21,365 nucleotides of DNA, taken from contig CAKSOW010000038.1 of assembly GCA_934479825.1 (NCBI GenBank), forward strand, positions 1-21,365. Direction: 5' to 3'. The notes beneath the pieces were generated by a model, which saw only the letters and a program-made list of their open reading frames with translations, did not search any database and was not told where the DNA came from. The DNA comes from an uncultured Eubacteriales bacterium (lineage in GTDB: Bacteria; Bacillota; Clostridia; Oscillospirales; CAG-382). Below, piece by piece: positions 8,322 to 16,209 of this stretch; position 1 is the first letter of the stretch; each line of letters opens with the position of its first letter. A program made the translations under genes and the position numbers.

Positions 8322-9588
8322 GATAATACCTTTCCTTGTAACTGGCGTTTACAAATCGTTGATGTTTTGCTACTTCGTTCTCAAATGGTCGTAAGTATTT
8401 CGTATTTGTTTTTTCCACAGTCACAACACTGAATATCACGTACACGATAAAAAATGAGTTTGAATAGATTGGATTGCCGGACATCCCGTAAATCAACACA
8501 AGCGTCTGAATATAGATCTGCATGGGCTCTTTGCGCTTAATTGCCAACATCAAGTTGTAAAGAAAAAATACAATGTAAATTCCGGCACCGACTATTCCAT
8601 GATCATAAAATAGCTGTAGATAAATATTGTGCAATCCGGTATCGTATATACGATAGGCAGAACCCGTCCCCATACCGAATATTTCATTCTGCAATCTATC
8701 AAGAGCTCCTTTCCAAATATCACTTCTACCGGTCGTTATATCGCCGTCGGCAAAATCAAAACGTTGAAGAAATGCATGAACTATCGCGTTTTGATCATAT
8801 AACACATATAATATTACTCCGCACAGCGATATTAGCAGGATTATCCGAATAACAGTTTTTGCCGATATTTTTTTCCATGCAATATAAGCTATAATTAAAG
8901 CGATTAGCAACGCTACAGCAATGCCTCGTTTGCTCGTCAGAAAAATACAAAAGATCGAAAGAACCATAATCGCATAATATAGGATTTTCTTTCGCATTGT
9001 AACACTTTTCTGGAATGTTTTTTCAAAAAAGGCAAATCCAAAAAGTGTGGCACAAAAGTAAGCTGCATCTGCTGTATAAGCGGAAAATCCAGCATATGCT
9101 TTATCCACATTATAAGACCACATTAAGTGCTCATAACTGTCAGCTCTGAGCAAAGACCTCAGAACAATATTCATTGTGTCACTCATGAGAAATTGCAACA
9201 TGACTCCAATTAAGACAACCAATGACAAATAATATATGAGCTTTTTCAGCCTGCAAAGCAAAATGCCGTCCTGTGCCAGCACAACAAGAAACAATAACGT
9301 TACGGCGGTTAGAATTGCCTCTCGATTTCCTTTTTCGGAATTGTTCGTATAAAATGTTCCTAATACCGAGACCAAGGTGACAAGACCCATCAGTAACATT
9401 TGTAGGGACAAATAAACTTTGGAACCGACAATCATCCACGCTACGAACAATGCAAAGGCAAGGTATAAAAATAAAGTTGAACTGAACGGATACGCCAATT
9501 GATAGAAAAAAACATAAAACAAGAGCGAGATTGCAGCAGGATAAGCAAGGAATCCGTTTTTAATTTTTGGTTTCGAATTGGTATTCAT
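8293..9588 (-). CDS. wzy: Wzy-like O-antigen/exopolysaccharide polymerase
   Basis: This 431-aa membrane protein, rich in Phe, Leu, Ile and Tyr, has about 10-12 predicted transmembrane segments. A large extracytoplasmic loop follows roughly residue 270 and contains FGMGTGSAYRIYDTGLHNIYLQ, resembling the GxGxG...HN motif of the O-antigen ligase/polymerase family (PF04932). It would join flipped repeat units into polymer at the outer membrane face. Cytoplasmic loops are basic (TSKRGIAVALL). Sequence conservation in this family is low, so the call rests on topology, the GTG...HN loop and location with wzx. The ATG at 9588 has GGGGAG 6-7 nt upstream. It starts 3 bp after the preceding glycosyltransferase stop. 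A ligase role cannot be excluded. Confidence 0.82.
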   Translation of the reverse strand: MNTNSKPKIKNGFLAYPAAISLLFYVFFYQLAYPFSSTLFLYLAFALFVAWMIVGSKVYLSLQMLLMGLVTLVSVLGTFYTNNSEKGNREAILTAVTLLFLVVLAQDGILLCRLKKLIYYLSLVVLIGVMLQFLMSDTMNIVLRSLLRADSYEHLMWSYNVDKAYAGFSAYTADAAYFCATLFGFAFFEKTFQKSVTMRKKILYYAIMVLSIFCIFLTSKRGIAVALLIALIIAYIAWKKISAKTVIRIILLISLCGVILYVLYDQNAIVHAFLQRFDFADGDITTGRSDIWKGALDRLQNEIFGMGTGSAYRIYDTGLHNIYLQLFYDHGIVGAGIYIVFFLYNLMLAIKRKEPMQIYIQTLVLIYGMSGNPIYSNSFFIVYVIFSVVTVEKTNTKYLRPFENEVAKHQRFVNASYKERYYHESGNSNIS

Positions 9589-9591
9589 GCT

Positions 9592-10689
9592 TTACTCCCC
9601 ATTCTCGTGCAGAATTACGCGAAACAGTCTTTCAAGATTGTTCTTCCACAAAAAGTTTTTTTGATAGTATTCGGATATCGCCGTTTCGGGCGCCGAAAAA
9701 TCCGCATGGGTAAACCGACGCAAAATGTCAGACAGCTCTTCGACCGTCCTGAATACATAGCCTGTTTTTTCTTCTATCACATTTTCCGTCAGCCCGCGCA
9801 GATCGGAAACCACAACCGGCTTACCGAATTTGTATGCAATGGGCAGAACACCGCTTTGAGAAGCTTCTGTATAAGGCATTATAACCGACACGGCGTTTTG
9901 GAAAAGCCACACCATTTCACTGTCGGTGATAAAACGGATAATCGGCGTGATGCGGCATTCGGATTGAATCAAGCGGCTTTCCTCTTCGGATAGCTGGCCT
10001 TTTCCGGCAATAATCAATCTGGTTTTCGCTTTAAGATTTTCCGCCAATGCGTTGTACGCCCGACAAAGTGTGCCAATGCCTTTATATTTGTCAATCCGCC
10101 CGAAGAACAAAAAGAAATCCTTTTTCTCGTCCCCGATTTCCGATGGCTTTTTCGGTACCGCATCCGGAACATGAGCCGGCAATCGGAACACCACCGTATT
10201 CTTCGCCCCGTATTCCTTTCGGAACACCTCCTCGGAATTGGCGGAAAGCAAAATAATTTTATCGGTATGTTTGATGGTTTTCCGGGTCATTCGCCTACGA
10301 AGAACATCGACCAAAATTCTTCTTGCTCTCATTTTCCGGTACGGATGATGCTGTATATCATGAACCACCATCGCGGTTCTGACCGCGTTTTGATTCAGAA
10401 TTTTATTGAGTTGTTGCATCAGAATAGAGTCTTCCGTAAAAATTACGACATCCGGCAAAAGCGACATGATTTGTTCTGCAACACAAAGAATCTCCTTGCT
10501 GTTGCCCTTCAACGTCTTTGCTTTGACATAAGGAACGACACAGTCCGCGATATCACGATATAAACTTTCCTCAACAACATCCGGCAAAAACAGCCGGCAT
10601 TCCGTCAATGTTCTTGTTTCCCGCGCAATAGATGTCGAAAATTGCAAAATTCCCCCGTTCAATTCTGCCGGCGATACATATACAACCAT
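9592..10689 (-). CDS. GT4-type glycosyltransferase (365 aa)
   Basis: This is a GT-B fold retaining glycosyltransferase acting on the cytoplasmic face to extend the lipid-linked repeat unit. The N-terminal domain starts MVVYVSPAELNGGILQF, a glycine-rich acceptor-side loop. The C-terminal donor domain has FFGRIDKYKGIGTL at about 195-208, RLIIAGKG, and an E-x7-E-like block beginning EASQSGVLPIAYKFGKPVV at 275, with LTENV after it. The second acidic residue of the usual EX7E is not obvious, as in several EPS GT4 enzymes. The ATG at 10689 is 12 nt from GAGGAG, a rather long spacing, and that site overlaps the preceding stop codon. The donor sugar is unknown; with the neighbouring genes, heptose or glucuronate are candidates. 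Confidence 0.85.
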   Translation of the reverse strand: MVVYVSPAELNGGILQFSTSIARETRTLTECRLFLPDVVEESLYRDIADCVVPYVKAKTLKGNSKEILCVAEQIMSLLPDVVIFTEDSILMQQLNKILNQNAVRTAMVVHDIQHHPYRKMRARRILVDVLRRRMTRKTIKHTDKIILLSANSEEVFRKEYGAKNTVVFRLPAHVPDAVPKKPSEIGDEKKDFFLFFGRIDKYKGIGTLCRAYNALAENLKAKTRLIIAGKGQLSEEESRLIQSECRITPIIRFITDSEMVWLFQNAVSVIMPYTEASQSGVLPIAYKFGKPVVVSDLRGLTENVIEEKTGYVFRTVEELSDILRRFTHADFSAPETAISEYYQKNFLWKNNLERLFRVILHENGE

Positions 10690-10705
10690 ATTTGCTATTC
10701 GCTCC

Positions 10706-11605
10706 TCATTCTGCTATTTTTTGCAATGCCTTTTTCACAAACGCTCTCTTCGGCTTCCAAAAGCTCTTTTGATACCGTTCCCATTTATCCGCGTATTCCT
10801 TGAAAATCGAGTCGCTGAACAAGTCATACATTACCGTTAATTGCGCGATGTGAAGCTTGTGATAAAACGGACTGCAAATGCGCTTTCCTTCTTCATATCT
10901 GCTCCAATATTTCATATCAAAATCCGGAAGCCGCCTTTTCAACGATGCAAGCGTGGCCGCAAGAACGACCTTTGTGCTCCCGTCGTCTGTATATTTGACG
11001 TAGTCATACAGACCCCACAGCGAGAAAATCCAACCGTTCAAAATAACCGGGTTATCAGTATCTTCGTATAGCAGCACATCATCATTGCGATATTCCGTTG
11101 TTCCGCCATCCGAAATCGGCCTCAGCATGAAGTCTTTTGCTTTTCGGGCCGCCTGCATATAGCGGTCATCCTGCGTAACAATATGCGCGCGGATAAGCAT
11201 GGAGATGCCTTCTCCCTGCGCCATGGACGAGTAGGGGTGTTCCGGCCTTTTATAGGCGAAAGTCACCCAGCCGCCCTCTTCCTTTTGGTTTTCAACTGCC
11301 CAATCAGCACAGGCAAGAAGTTTCTTCTTGTATGTATCCTCACCCGATTTCAGATACAGGTCACAAGCAGCCAACCCATATTGAAAAATCCCGATGGAAA
11401 AATAGATTTCTTCACCTGTATCCACATGATATTTTGGGACAAGGATATCAGGATTATCCCGTGTCACTTTTTCAGTCAGATCGTTGTAATAGCCCGCCAC
11501 ATTAGTTTTGGAATAACAAGTTCCTACGCCTTGGTTTACATGAGAAATGCTCTTTCCCGCTAGCATCCTGTACCACTTTTTGACTTTGTAAATGGAGACC
11601 CCCAT
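10706..11605 (-). CDS. D-glucuronyl C5-epimerase family protein
   Basis: This 299-aa protein resembles the C-terminal catalytic domain of heparan sulfate D-glucuronyl C5-epimerase (PF06662), which inverts C5 of D-GlcA to give L-iduronate. Three family blocks are visible: YSSMAQGEGISMLIRA at 125-140, LNGWIFSLWGLYDY at 189-202, and FYHKLHIAQL at 247-256. Tyr180 lies 11 residues before the Gly of the LNG motif, matching the spacing I recall for catalytic Tyr500 of human GLCE. Tyr248 fits Tyr578, and Tyr233 or Tyr237 could be the third. No signal peptide or membrane segment is seen, so it is probably cytoplasmic. I chose the ATG at 11605 (GGAAGG 9 nt upstream) over a TTG at 11611. It lies between two glycosyltransferases in an operon that also encodes UDP-glucose dehydrogenase. 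Activity on this polymer is inferred. Confidence 0.85.
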   Translation of the reverse strand: MGVSIYKVKKWYRMLAGKSISHVNQGVGTCYSKTNVAGYYNDLTEKVTRDNPDILVPKYHVDTGEEIYFSIGIFQYGLAACDLYLKSGEDTYKKKLLACADWAVENQKEEGGWVTFAYKRPEHPYSSMAQGEGISMLIRAHIVTQDDRYMQAARKAKDFMLRPISDGGTTEYRNDDVLLYEDTDNPVILNGWIFSLWGLYDYVKYTDDGSTKVVLAATLASLKRRLPDFDMKYWSRYEEGKRICSPFYHKLHIAQLTVMYDLFSDSIFKEYADKWERYQKSFWKPKRAFVKKALQKIAE

Positions 11606-11607
11606 AT

Positions 11608-12657
11608 TCAATTACCTTCCATCCGATCAAACAACACACCGATTGCTTTCTCACTCTTATATTTCTCAGCCTCATATAAACAAGACTTTTTCTTTTTCAG
11701 TATCATAGTCGGATCTGTCGCCACCGCACTCAACAATTCTGCAAGTGCAGCATTATCCCGTGTCTTATATACGTACCCGACGTTTTCGTTCACAAGTTCC
11801 GTATTATATTTCCAATCGCTTGCAATCACCGGAACACCCGCGGAATACGCATCAATGAGTGTACCCGCAAAACCTTCACCTTCGTAATACGTGGGAAACA
11901 ACAATGCAAAGTATTCTTTCAGCGTTTCAACACTTTTGTCGAATGGAATCAACCCGCCGTAGCGGATGTAATCCGGGAAAGTTTTCTGCAATGCCCCAAA
12001 CCATTCAGTTTGGTTTTCATCCACCTGACCGTATATATCCAAAGAAAAAGCAGTACGTCCAAAACTTTGATTCACTGCGGTTACCGTCTTAACAGCGTCC
12101 TCAATTCCTTTTTCACGCATAACACGGGAAAAAGTGCAAAGCTTATACGGCACCCCTTGCGGATAAATAAGTTCATTTTCAGAAAGCACCGTCAGCTTTT
12201 TGCAATTCGGCATAACGAACACATTTTCAAAGCCCCGTGCCTCCAATGCGCTTTTCATGGTGCCTGTTTCCACATAGATTCCGTAGAAATTTTTCAGAGC
12301 TTTCTTAAGACCCTTTCGTTTCGTCAAAAACTGCGGAAGCCAACCGCCGATCACAACGTAATGCAATTTTCTGCCTTTGAAAAAATGCCGAAAAAAAGAT
12401 AACAGGGGCGCGTATATCCTCAATCCGTTTTGCGCCGGAAAAATCAGAATATTTCTGCTGTTTTTCAGTGCGGAAATTGTTTGGAACGGTGCTTTTACAA
12501 GCGTTTTCCATCCCCCATGCGTGTCAATTTTCAAAACCTGTTCCCGCCCGAATCTTCTTTGCAATTCTTCGGTGATGATTTTGGTTTTTACCGTTTGTCC
12601 GTTCAGAAGGGTTTCTCCTTCTCCGAAGTGTCCGAGTATGCATACTTTTTCTGACAC
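11608..12657 (-). CDS. GT4-type glycosyltransferase (349 aa)
   Basis: This is a GT-B glycosyltransferase of the GT4/GT1-like group, predicted to add one sugar of the repeat unit. It begins SEKVCILGHFGEGETLLNGQ, with the glycine-rich acceptor loop. The donor domain has FSRVMREKGIED at about 176-187, SLDIYGQVD, and the nucleotide-sugar block YYEGEGFAGTLIDAYSAG at 257-274, where the Glu residues fit an EX7E-type site. The start is a GTG at 12657, with AGGGGTG about 6 nt upstream overlapping the preceding stop, and no better ATG nearby. The stop TGA is 2 bp before the epimerase ATG. Donor specificity cannot be read from sequence; the adjacent epimerase-family gene makes a GlcA transferase one candidate. 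Confidence 0.85.
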   Translation of the reverse strand: MSEKVCILGHFGEGETLLNGQTVKTKIITEELQRRFGREQVLKIDTHGGWKTLVKAPFQTISALKNSRNILIFPAQNGLRIYAPLLSFFRHFFKGRKLHYVVIGGWLPQFLTKRKGLKKALKNFYGIYVETGTMKSALEARGFENVFVMPNCKKLTVLSENELIYPQGVPYKLCTFSRVMREKGIEDAVKTVTAVNQSFGRTAFSLDIYGQVDENQTEWFGALQKTFPDYIRYGGLIPFDKSVETLKEYFALLFPTYYEGEGFAGTLIDAYSAGVPVIASDWKYNTELVNENVGYVYKTRDNAALAELLSAVATDPTMILKKKKSCLYEAEKYKSEKAIGVLFDRMEGN

Positions 12658-12661
12658 AAAG

Positions 12662-13423
12662 TCACCCCTTTACATATCTGATTTTTTTCCAGACACCCCA
12701 GAACAGATTTCTGAGAGTAAGAACGGCAGAAACAAGCGAACTTTTCTTTTCCGCCTCCCGATACAGCTTATAGTGCCATTTGATCAGCTTTGTGTATCCG
12801 TGATTGCTGATGGAACCACTCCGTTTTCTGTACTTTGCAAGCACCTCATCCAAAAGATAGCAATCTGCCTTTTTGCATACTTTCAGCCACATAGCATAGT
12901 CGTTGTTCTTTTTGATGTCCGCAATCTGAATCAACCCAACGGTTTCCGCGTCATACATCACCGTCAGGCATCCCATCCAACAATAATTATACATACCGTG
13001 CCGGGTGACTTTCTTCGGTCCTGTCACGCTCCGCCCGTTCGGATTGGCGGTTTCATCTATTTCAATATAGTTCGTATAGGAAAAGCGGTAGTCGTTTTTC
13101 TCCATAAACGCAATTTGCTTTTCCAACTTTTCCGGCAACCACAAATCATCACTGTCAAGAAACGCGATCCATTTTCCTTTTGCTTCACATAATGCACGGT
13201 TTCTTGAAAATGCCGCGCCACTGTTTTTTTCGTTTTTTATGTATTTAATTCGGTCGTCCGACAAAAATGACTTAACCACCTCATCGGTGTTGTCTGTCGA
13301 GCAATCATCAACAATAATCAATTCCCAATTCGTATAGGTTTGCGTCAAAACCGAATATATTGTTTCAGATATAAATTTTGCCGTATTATAGGACGGCATA
13401 ATGATGGAAACCAATTCGTTCAT
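12662..13423 (-). CDS. GT2-type glycosyltransferase
   Basis: This 253-aa GT-A fold inverting glycosyltransferase carries the full GT2 signature: VSIIMPSYNTAKFISETI at the N terminus, ELIIVDDCSTDNTDEVV at about 34-50, NSGAAFSRNRAL, and FLDSDDLW as the DxD metal/nucleotide site near residue 90. KNNDYAMWLKVCK further on is the usual E/D-D-x-x-x-W-like base motif (here NDYAMW). The start at 13423 is preferred over the in-frame ATG 30 nt upstream because a GGAGAA site sits 5 nt away and ATGA overlaps the acetyltransferase stop (translational coupling). It follows directly on the phosphoglycosyl transferase/acetyltransferase pair and so may add the second sugar. Confidence 0.88.
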   Translation of the reverse strand: MNELVSIIMPSYNTAKFISETIYSVLTQTYTNWELIIVDDCSTDNTDEVVKSFLSDDRIKYIKNEKNSGAAFSRNRALCEAKGKWIAFLDSDDLWLPEKLEKQIAFMEKNDYRFSYTNYIEIDETANPNGRSVTGPKKVTRHGMYNYCWMGCLTVMYDAETVGLIQIADIKKNNDYAMWLKVCKKADCYLLDEVLAKYRKRSGSISNHGYTKLIKWHYKLYREAEKKSSLVSAVLTLRNLFWGVWKKIRYVKG

Positions 13424-13863
13424 TTTTCTTCTCCGTTCCCGAGAATTCTGCACGGTACACCAACGGCAGTTGCCCCATCCGGAATGTCCTTATTGACCAG
13501 TGTACAGGCTCCGATCACAGCATTTTCACCGATTGTAACTCCTGTCTTGCCGGATATTACATTCGCCCGCATTCCGATATATGCGCCTTTCTTTACTGTA
13601 ATCGGAGTATGCTCTTGCTTTCGACCATGACAGGCAAAAAACACTCCGTATGAAATGATACAGTCATCTTCCACCGTAAACATATGCGGTTCCAGATCAT
13701 CCAGATAGCATCTCATCCCGATGAATACATTTTTTCCTATGTTGTAACCGCAAAGCCGATAGAAGAAAATGCGACACCCGTTCAGAACCATATGCGGAAT
13801 GATTTTTGCACTCATCCACTTGCGAAAGAAAGCTTTTGCCTTTTGCCATAAAGTTTTTTTCAT
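13420..13863 (-). CDS. Hexapeptide-repeat O- or N-acetyltransferase
   Basis: This 147-aa left-handed beta-helix acyltransferase is of the WcaF/CysE-like sugar acetyltransferase type. Imperfect hexapeptide repeats run from about residue 40 to 135 (NIGKNVFIG, AYIGMRANVISG, TIGENAVIGACTLV, DIPDGATAVGVPCRI). The catalytic His is probably His79 in FFACHGRKQEH, with His85 nearby. The N-terminal 38 residues form a basic, partly hydrophobic helix that may contact the membrane. It lies 18 bp after the phosphoglycosyl transferase gene and overlaps the GT2 by 4 bp. With the aminotransferase upstream it could acetylate a 4-amino sugar (an EpsM/PglD-type job), but the sequence looks more like WcaF-type O-acetyltransferases. 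The acceptor is unresolved. Confidence 0.85.
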   Translation of the reverse strand: MKKTLWQKAKAFFRKWMSAKIIPHMVLNGCRIFFYRLCGYNIGKNVFIGMRCYLDDLEPHMFTVEDDCIISYGVFFACHGRKQEHTPITVKKGAYIGMRANVISGKTGVTIGENAVIGACTLVNKDIPDGATAVGVPCRILGNGEEK

Positions 13864-13881
13864 AGATACTCGCTTCCTTTT

Positions 13882-14580
13882 CTACACATTTAGCAACTCT
13901 CTTGCTTCTTTTTGCTTTTCATCATATGTAGCTTGGTCGACTTTTCCTTCCATCATGAGCCAATCGCCGTAATCCACATCTGACGCCGTTCCTTCGCGGA
14001 CTATATCGCTTCTTTTCAGAACTTTGCCTACTGTTTGCAAGATAATTTTCAAATCGCCAATGAAAGTAATACCTCTGTCGATATACTGCAAGTCGTATTC
14101 AAACTTCTGCTCCCATGTGATGTTGTTTCGTCCATTCACCTGCGCAAGTCCCGTGAGTCCCGGACGAACCGTGTGTCGTCTGCGTTGCTCATCTGTTAGG
14201 AACACGCAATCTCGAACCAAAAATGGGCGTGGACCGACTAACCCGGCTGACCCCCACAATATGTTACATAACGACGGTAATTCGTCCAGCGAAGTGCTGC
14301 GGAGAAATTTCCCGTACCTATTGAGCCTTGCTTCGTCGGGGAGAAGATTCCCGTTTTCATCTTTCTTGTTGCTCATGGTACGGAACTTTATAAGCTTGAA
14401 AATCTTTTCTTTACCCGTCTTTTTGTCGATCTTTCCGGGACGCGCCTGCGTGAAGAACGGATTTCCTCTCATGGCAACCGCACCGATTACCGTTAAAATC
14501 ACAAGCAGGGGAGAAAGGACGATAAGTGCCAGCAAAGACAGGGTGAAATCAAAAAATCTTTTCCAAAACTTCGCGTACAT
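13882..14580 (-). CDS. Initiating phosphoglycosyl transferase (PglC/EpsL-type)
   Basis: This 232-aa monotopic phosphoglycosyl transferase (PF02397) moves a sugar-1-phosphate from a UDP-sugar to undecaprenyl phosphate, the first committed step of repeat-unit assembly. A single re-entrant hydrophobic helix covers about residues 10-37 (LALIVLSPLLVILTVIGAV). The motifs KFRTM (65-69), the catalytic Asp-Glu dyad in SLDELPSL (D99, E100), LVGPRP (114-119) and RPGLTGLAQVNGRN are all intact. It has the short PglC-like architecture without the WcaJ N-terminal membrane block. The C-terminal tail (RSDIVREGTASD) is EpsL/PglC-like, which suggests an N-acetylated amino-dideoxy sugar donor. The ATG at 14580 has AAGGGG 9-10 nt upstream. 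It is the second gene, 21 bp after the aminotransferase. Confidence 0.92.
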   Translation of the reverse strand: MYAKFWKRFFDFTLSLLALIVLSPLLVILTVIGAVAMRGNPFFTQARPGKIDKKTGKEKIFKLIKFRTMSNKKDENGNLLPDEARLNRYGKFLRSTSLDELPSLCNILWGSAGLVGPRPFLVRDCVFLTDEQRRRHTVRPGLTGLAQVNGRNNITWEQKFEYDLQYIDRGITFIGDLKIILQTVGKVLKRSDIVREGTASDVDYGDWLMMEGKVDQATYDEKQKEARELLNV

Positions 14581-14601
14581 ATAGGTAACCCCTTGATAAA
14601 T

Positions 14602-15867
14602 TTAATTGAAACAGCTCTTGATGATCTCAACCACCTTTGCCTGATCTTGCTCTGTCATTTTGTTGTCGCTCGGCAGGCAACAGCCACGCTCAAATATATC
14701 CGCACCAACATCGGTCACGCCGCCTGCAATGTAGGCGTTTGTGCGGCAACGAAGCGTTCCCTCGCGACCGATTGCCTCATGCATACGGTACATCGGCTGC
14801 ATGTGCATGGGTTTCCAGATCGGTCTGCCCTCGGCGTTAAGGCTGGCAAGCGTCTCTAAAATCTCGGTCGGACAGGTTTTGCCTTTTTCTTTTATGTAGA
14901 GTGCCTTGGAGTCATCCCTGACTTGCTTGCACATATATTCCTTATCAATAATCAAAGCGGATAGCCAATAGTTCGGCACAGCGCCGTCCACAATCGGGTT
15001 CATGTGTATCGGCAGATCTTTCAGCCCGTCGCGGTAACGCTCATAAATTGCTTTTTTCTGCGCGATATGTTCTTCCAGATGCGGATACTGTCCGCGGATA
15101 ACTCCGGCGACCACATTGCTCATGCGGTAGTTGTAGCCGACTTCCTCATGCTGATACCACGGGGCATTTTCACGTGCCTGTGTTGACCACTTGCGCACCT
15201 TATTGGCAACCTCAATATCATTGGTAAGTAAGCAACCGCCGGCAGAACCGGTGATAATCTTATTTCCGTTATAGCTGATTGCCGAATAATCTCCGAACGA
15301 ACCGCACTGTTTGCCGTTCAGCGTCGCGCCCATTGCTTCGGCGGCATCTTCAATGAGCAGCGCGCCGTGCTTTTCGCAAATCTTCTTAATTAAATCAATG
15401 CGTCCGGGAAAACCGTACAGCTCGGCGCAAACAACAAGCTTTACGTCAGGATACATTTCAAATGCCTTTTCGAGCGCCACAGGATCCATGTTCCATGAAT
15501 CGGCTTCGGTATCAATAAATACCGGGATTCCGCCTTCGTAAACGACAGGATTGAGCGTCGCATCAAAAGTCATATCCGAGCAGAACACGCGCTTGCCTTC
15601 CAATGCGCCATGGCTGATAGCGGGCTTACCGTAAATTCTCTCGCCGGCAGATTTCACGCAAAGATGAAGTGCGGCGGTGCAGGCAGAAAGAGCGACGGCA
15701 TATTTCATCCCGGCTTTCTCGGCGGCAATGCGCTCTACTTCGTTGATGTTCGCACCAACCGTAGACATCCAATTCGTTTCATACGCCTCGGTCATGTATT
15801 TCAGTTCTTCGCCGTGCATGGTCGGCGTCGCAAGCCATACTTTCTTCTCAAATGGTTTGAATTCCAT
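14602..15867 (-). CDS. DegT/DnrJ/EryC1/StrS-family sugar aminotransferase
   Basis: This PLP enzyme (421 aa) probably aminates a nucleotide-activated 4-keto sugar, of the EpsN/PglE kind. The N-terminal TNWMSTVGANINEVE matches the family opening for 4-aminotransferases. SACTAALHL binds the cofactor phosphate, EDAAEAMGA (about 173-181) supplies the Asp for the pyridine nitrogen, and the PLP lysine is Lys203 in SYNGNKIITGSAGG. YRMSNVVAGVIRGQ is the substrate-side motif. I place the start at 15867 because GGAGGA lies 4-5 nt upstream and the product starts MEFKPFEKKVW. An in-frame ATG at 15951 would add 28 atypical residues. It is the first gene of the operon. No matching 4,6-dehydratase is in the window, so the keto-sugar must come from elsewhere. 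Confidence 0.9.
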   Translation of the reverse strand: MEFKPFEKKVWLATPTMHGEELKYMTEAYETNWMSTVGANINEVERIAAEKAGMKYAVALSACTAALHLCVKSAGERIYGKPAISHGALEGKRVFCSDMTFDATLNPVVYEGGIPVFIDTEADSWNMDPVALEKAFEMYPDVKLVVCAELYGFPGRIDLIKKICEKHGALLIEDAAEAMGATLNGKQCGSFGDYSAISYNGNKIITGSAGGCLLTNDIEVANKVRKWSTQARENAPWYQHEEVGYNYRMSNVVAGVIRGQYPHLEEHIAQKKAIYERYRDGLKDLPIHMNPIVDGAVPNYWLSALIIDKEYMCKQVRDDSKALYIKEKGKTCPTEILETLASLNAEGRPIWKPMHMQPMYRMHEAIGREGTLRCRTNAYIAGGVTDVGADIFERGCCLPSDNKMTEQDQAKVVEIIKSCFN

Positions 15868-16174
15868 AGTTTCCTCCATAAATTCGTACCGCCAAAAGAA
15901 ATTTTTCTTTTTTTGCAATTTTTCGCCGGGAAACAACCCGACAAATGACATATCACCATTACAGATATTCAGTAATTCAGGAAATTCATCTACCTTTAAA
16001 CCGGAGCCGAAAACATGAAAAAATGTTTTTGACTCATGTAAAGACTTTTCATGGAAAGTGAAAATTGAATTTCTGATTAAAAAAATTGTTATATTTCAAA
16101 CAGCTATGCAGAAAGGGGAGTCTATGTCCCCAGACATAGAAAATTCCTCAAAATTCCCTATATTTTTACAAACA
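15868..16174 (-). promoter_or_regulatory. About 300-nt 5' leader of the operon with alternative hairpins
   Basis: The leader between the predicted transcription start (about 16174) and the first gene is unusually long. Near its 5' end two stems compete for the same bases. One is a perfect 8-bp stem (arms 16140-16133 and 16128-16121, loop TGGG). The other is GGGGA/TCCCC (arms 16131-16127 and 16119-16115). A weak A/T hairpin lies at 16029-16010 and a CGGG/CCCG hairpin near 15940-15925. No clear intrinsic terminator is seen. Processive antitermination or attenuation is therefore possible but unproven. Confidence 0.4.
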
Positions 16175-16180
16175 CAATAT

Positions 16181-16209
16181 ATAATACTATGAAATCCGAA
16201 TTTTGTCAA
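16181..16209 (-). promoter_or_regulatory. Sigma-A promoter of the polysaccharide operon
   Basis: On the minus strand a perfect TTGACA (16209-16204) is followed by a 17-bp spacer and TATTAT (16186-16181). This is near-consensus and lies in AT-rich DNA pointing at the aminotransferase gene. No other comparable promoter was seen upstream of the first gene. Confidence 0.85.

Noticed and set aside
12377..13192. 271-codon plus-strand open frame
   Set aside because: It runs antisense across GT4 and GT2 and resembles no protein.
15881..15893. GGCGGTACGAATT on the minus strand just before the first gene, similar to the JUMPstart/ops element (GGCGGTAG...) of RfaH-controlled operons
   Set aside because: Only the first seven bases match, it overlaps the ribosome-site area, and RfaH/ops control is not established in Firmicutes.
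15868..15951. Longer N terminus for the aminotransferase starting at 15951
   Set aside because: The ATG lacks a properly spaced ribosome site, the extra 28 residues are atypical, and a GGAGGA site defines the 15867 start.
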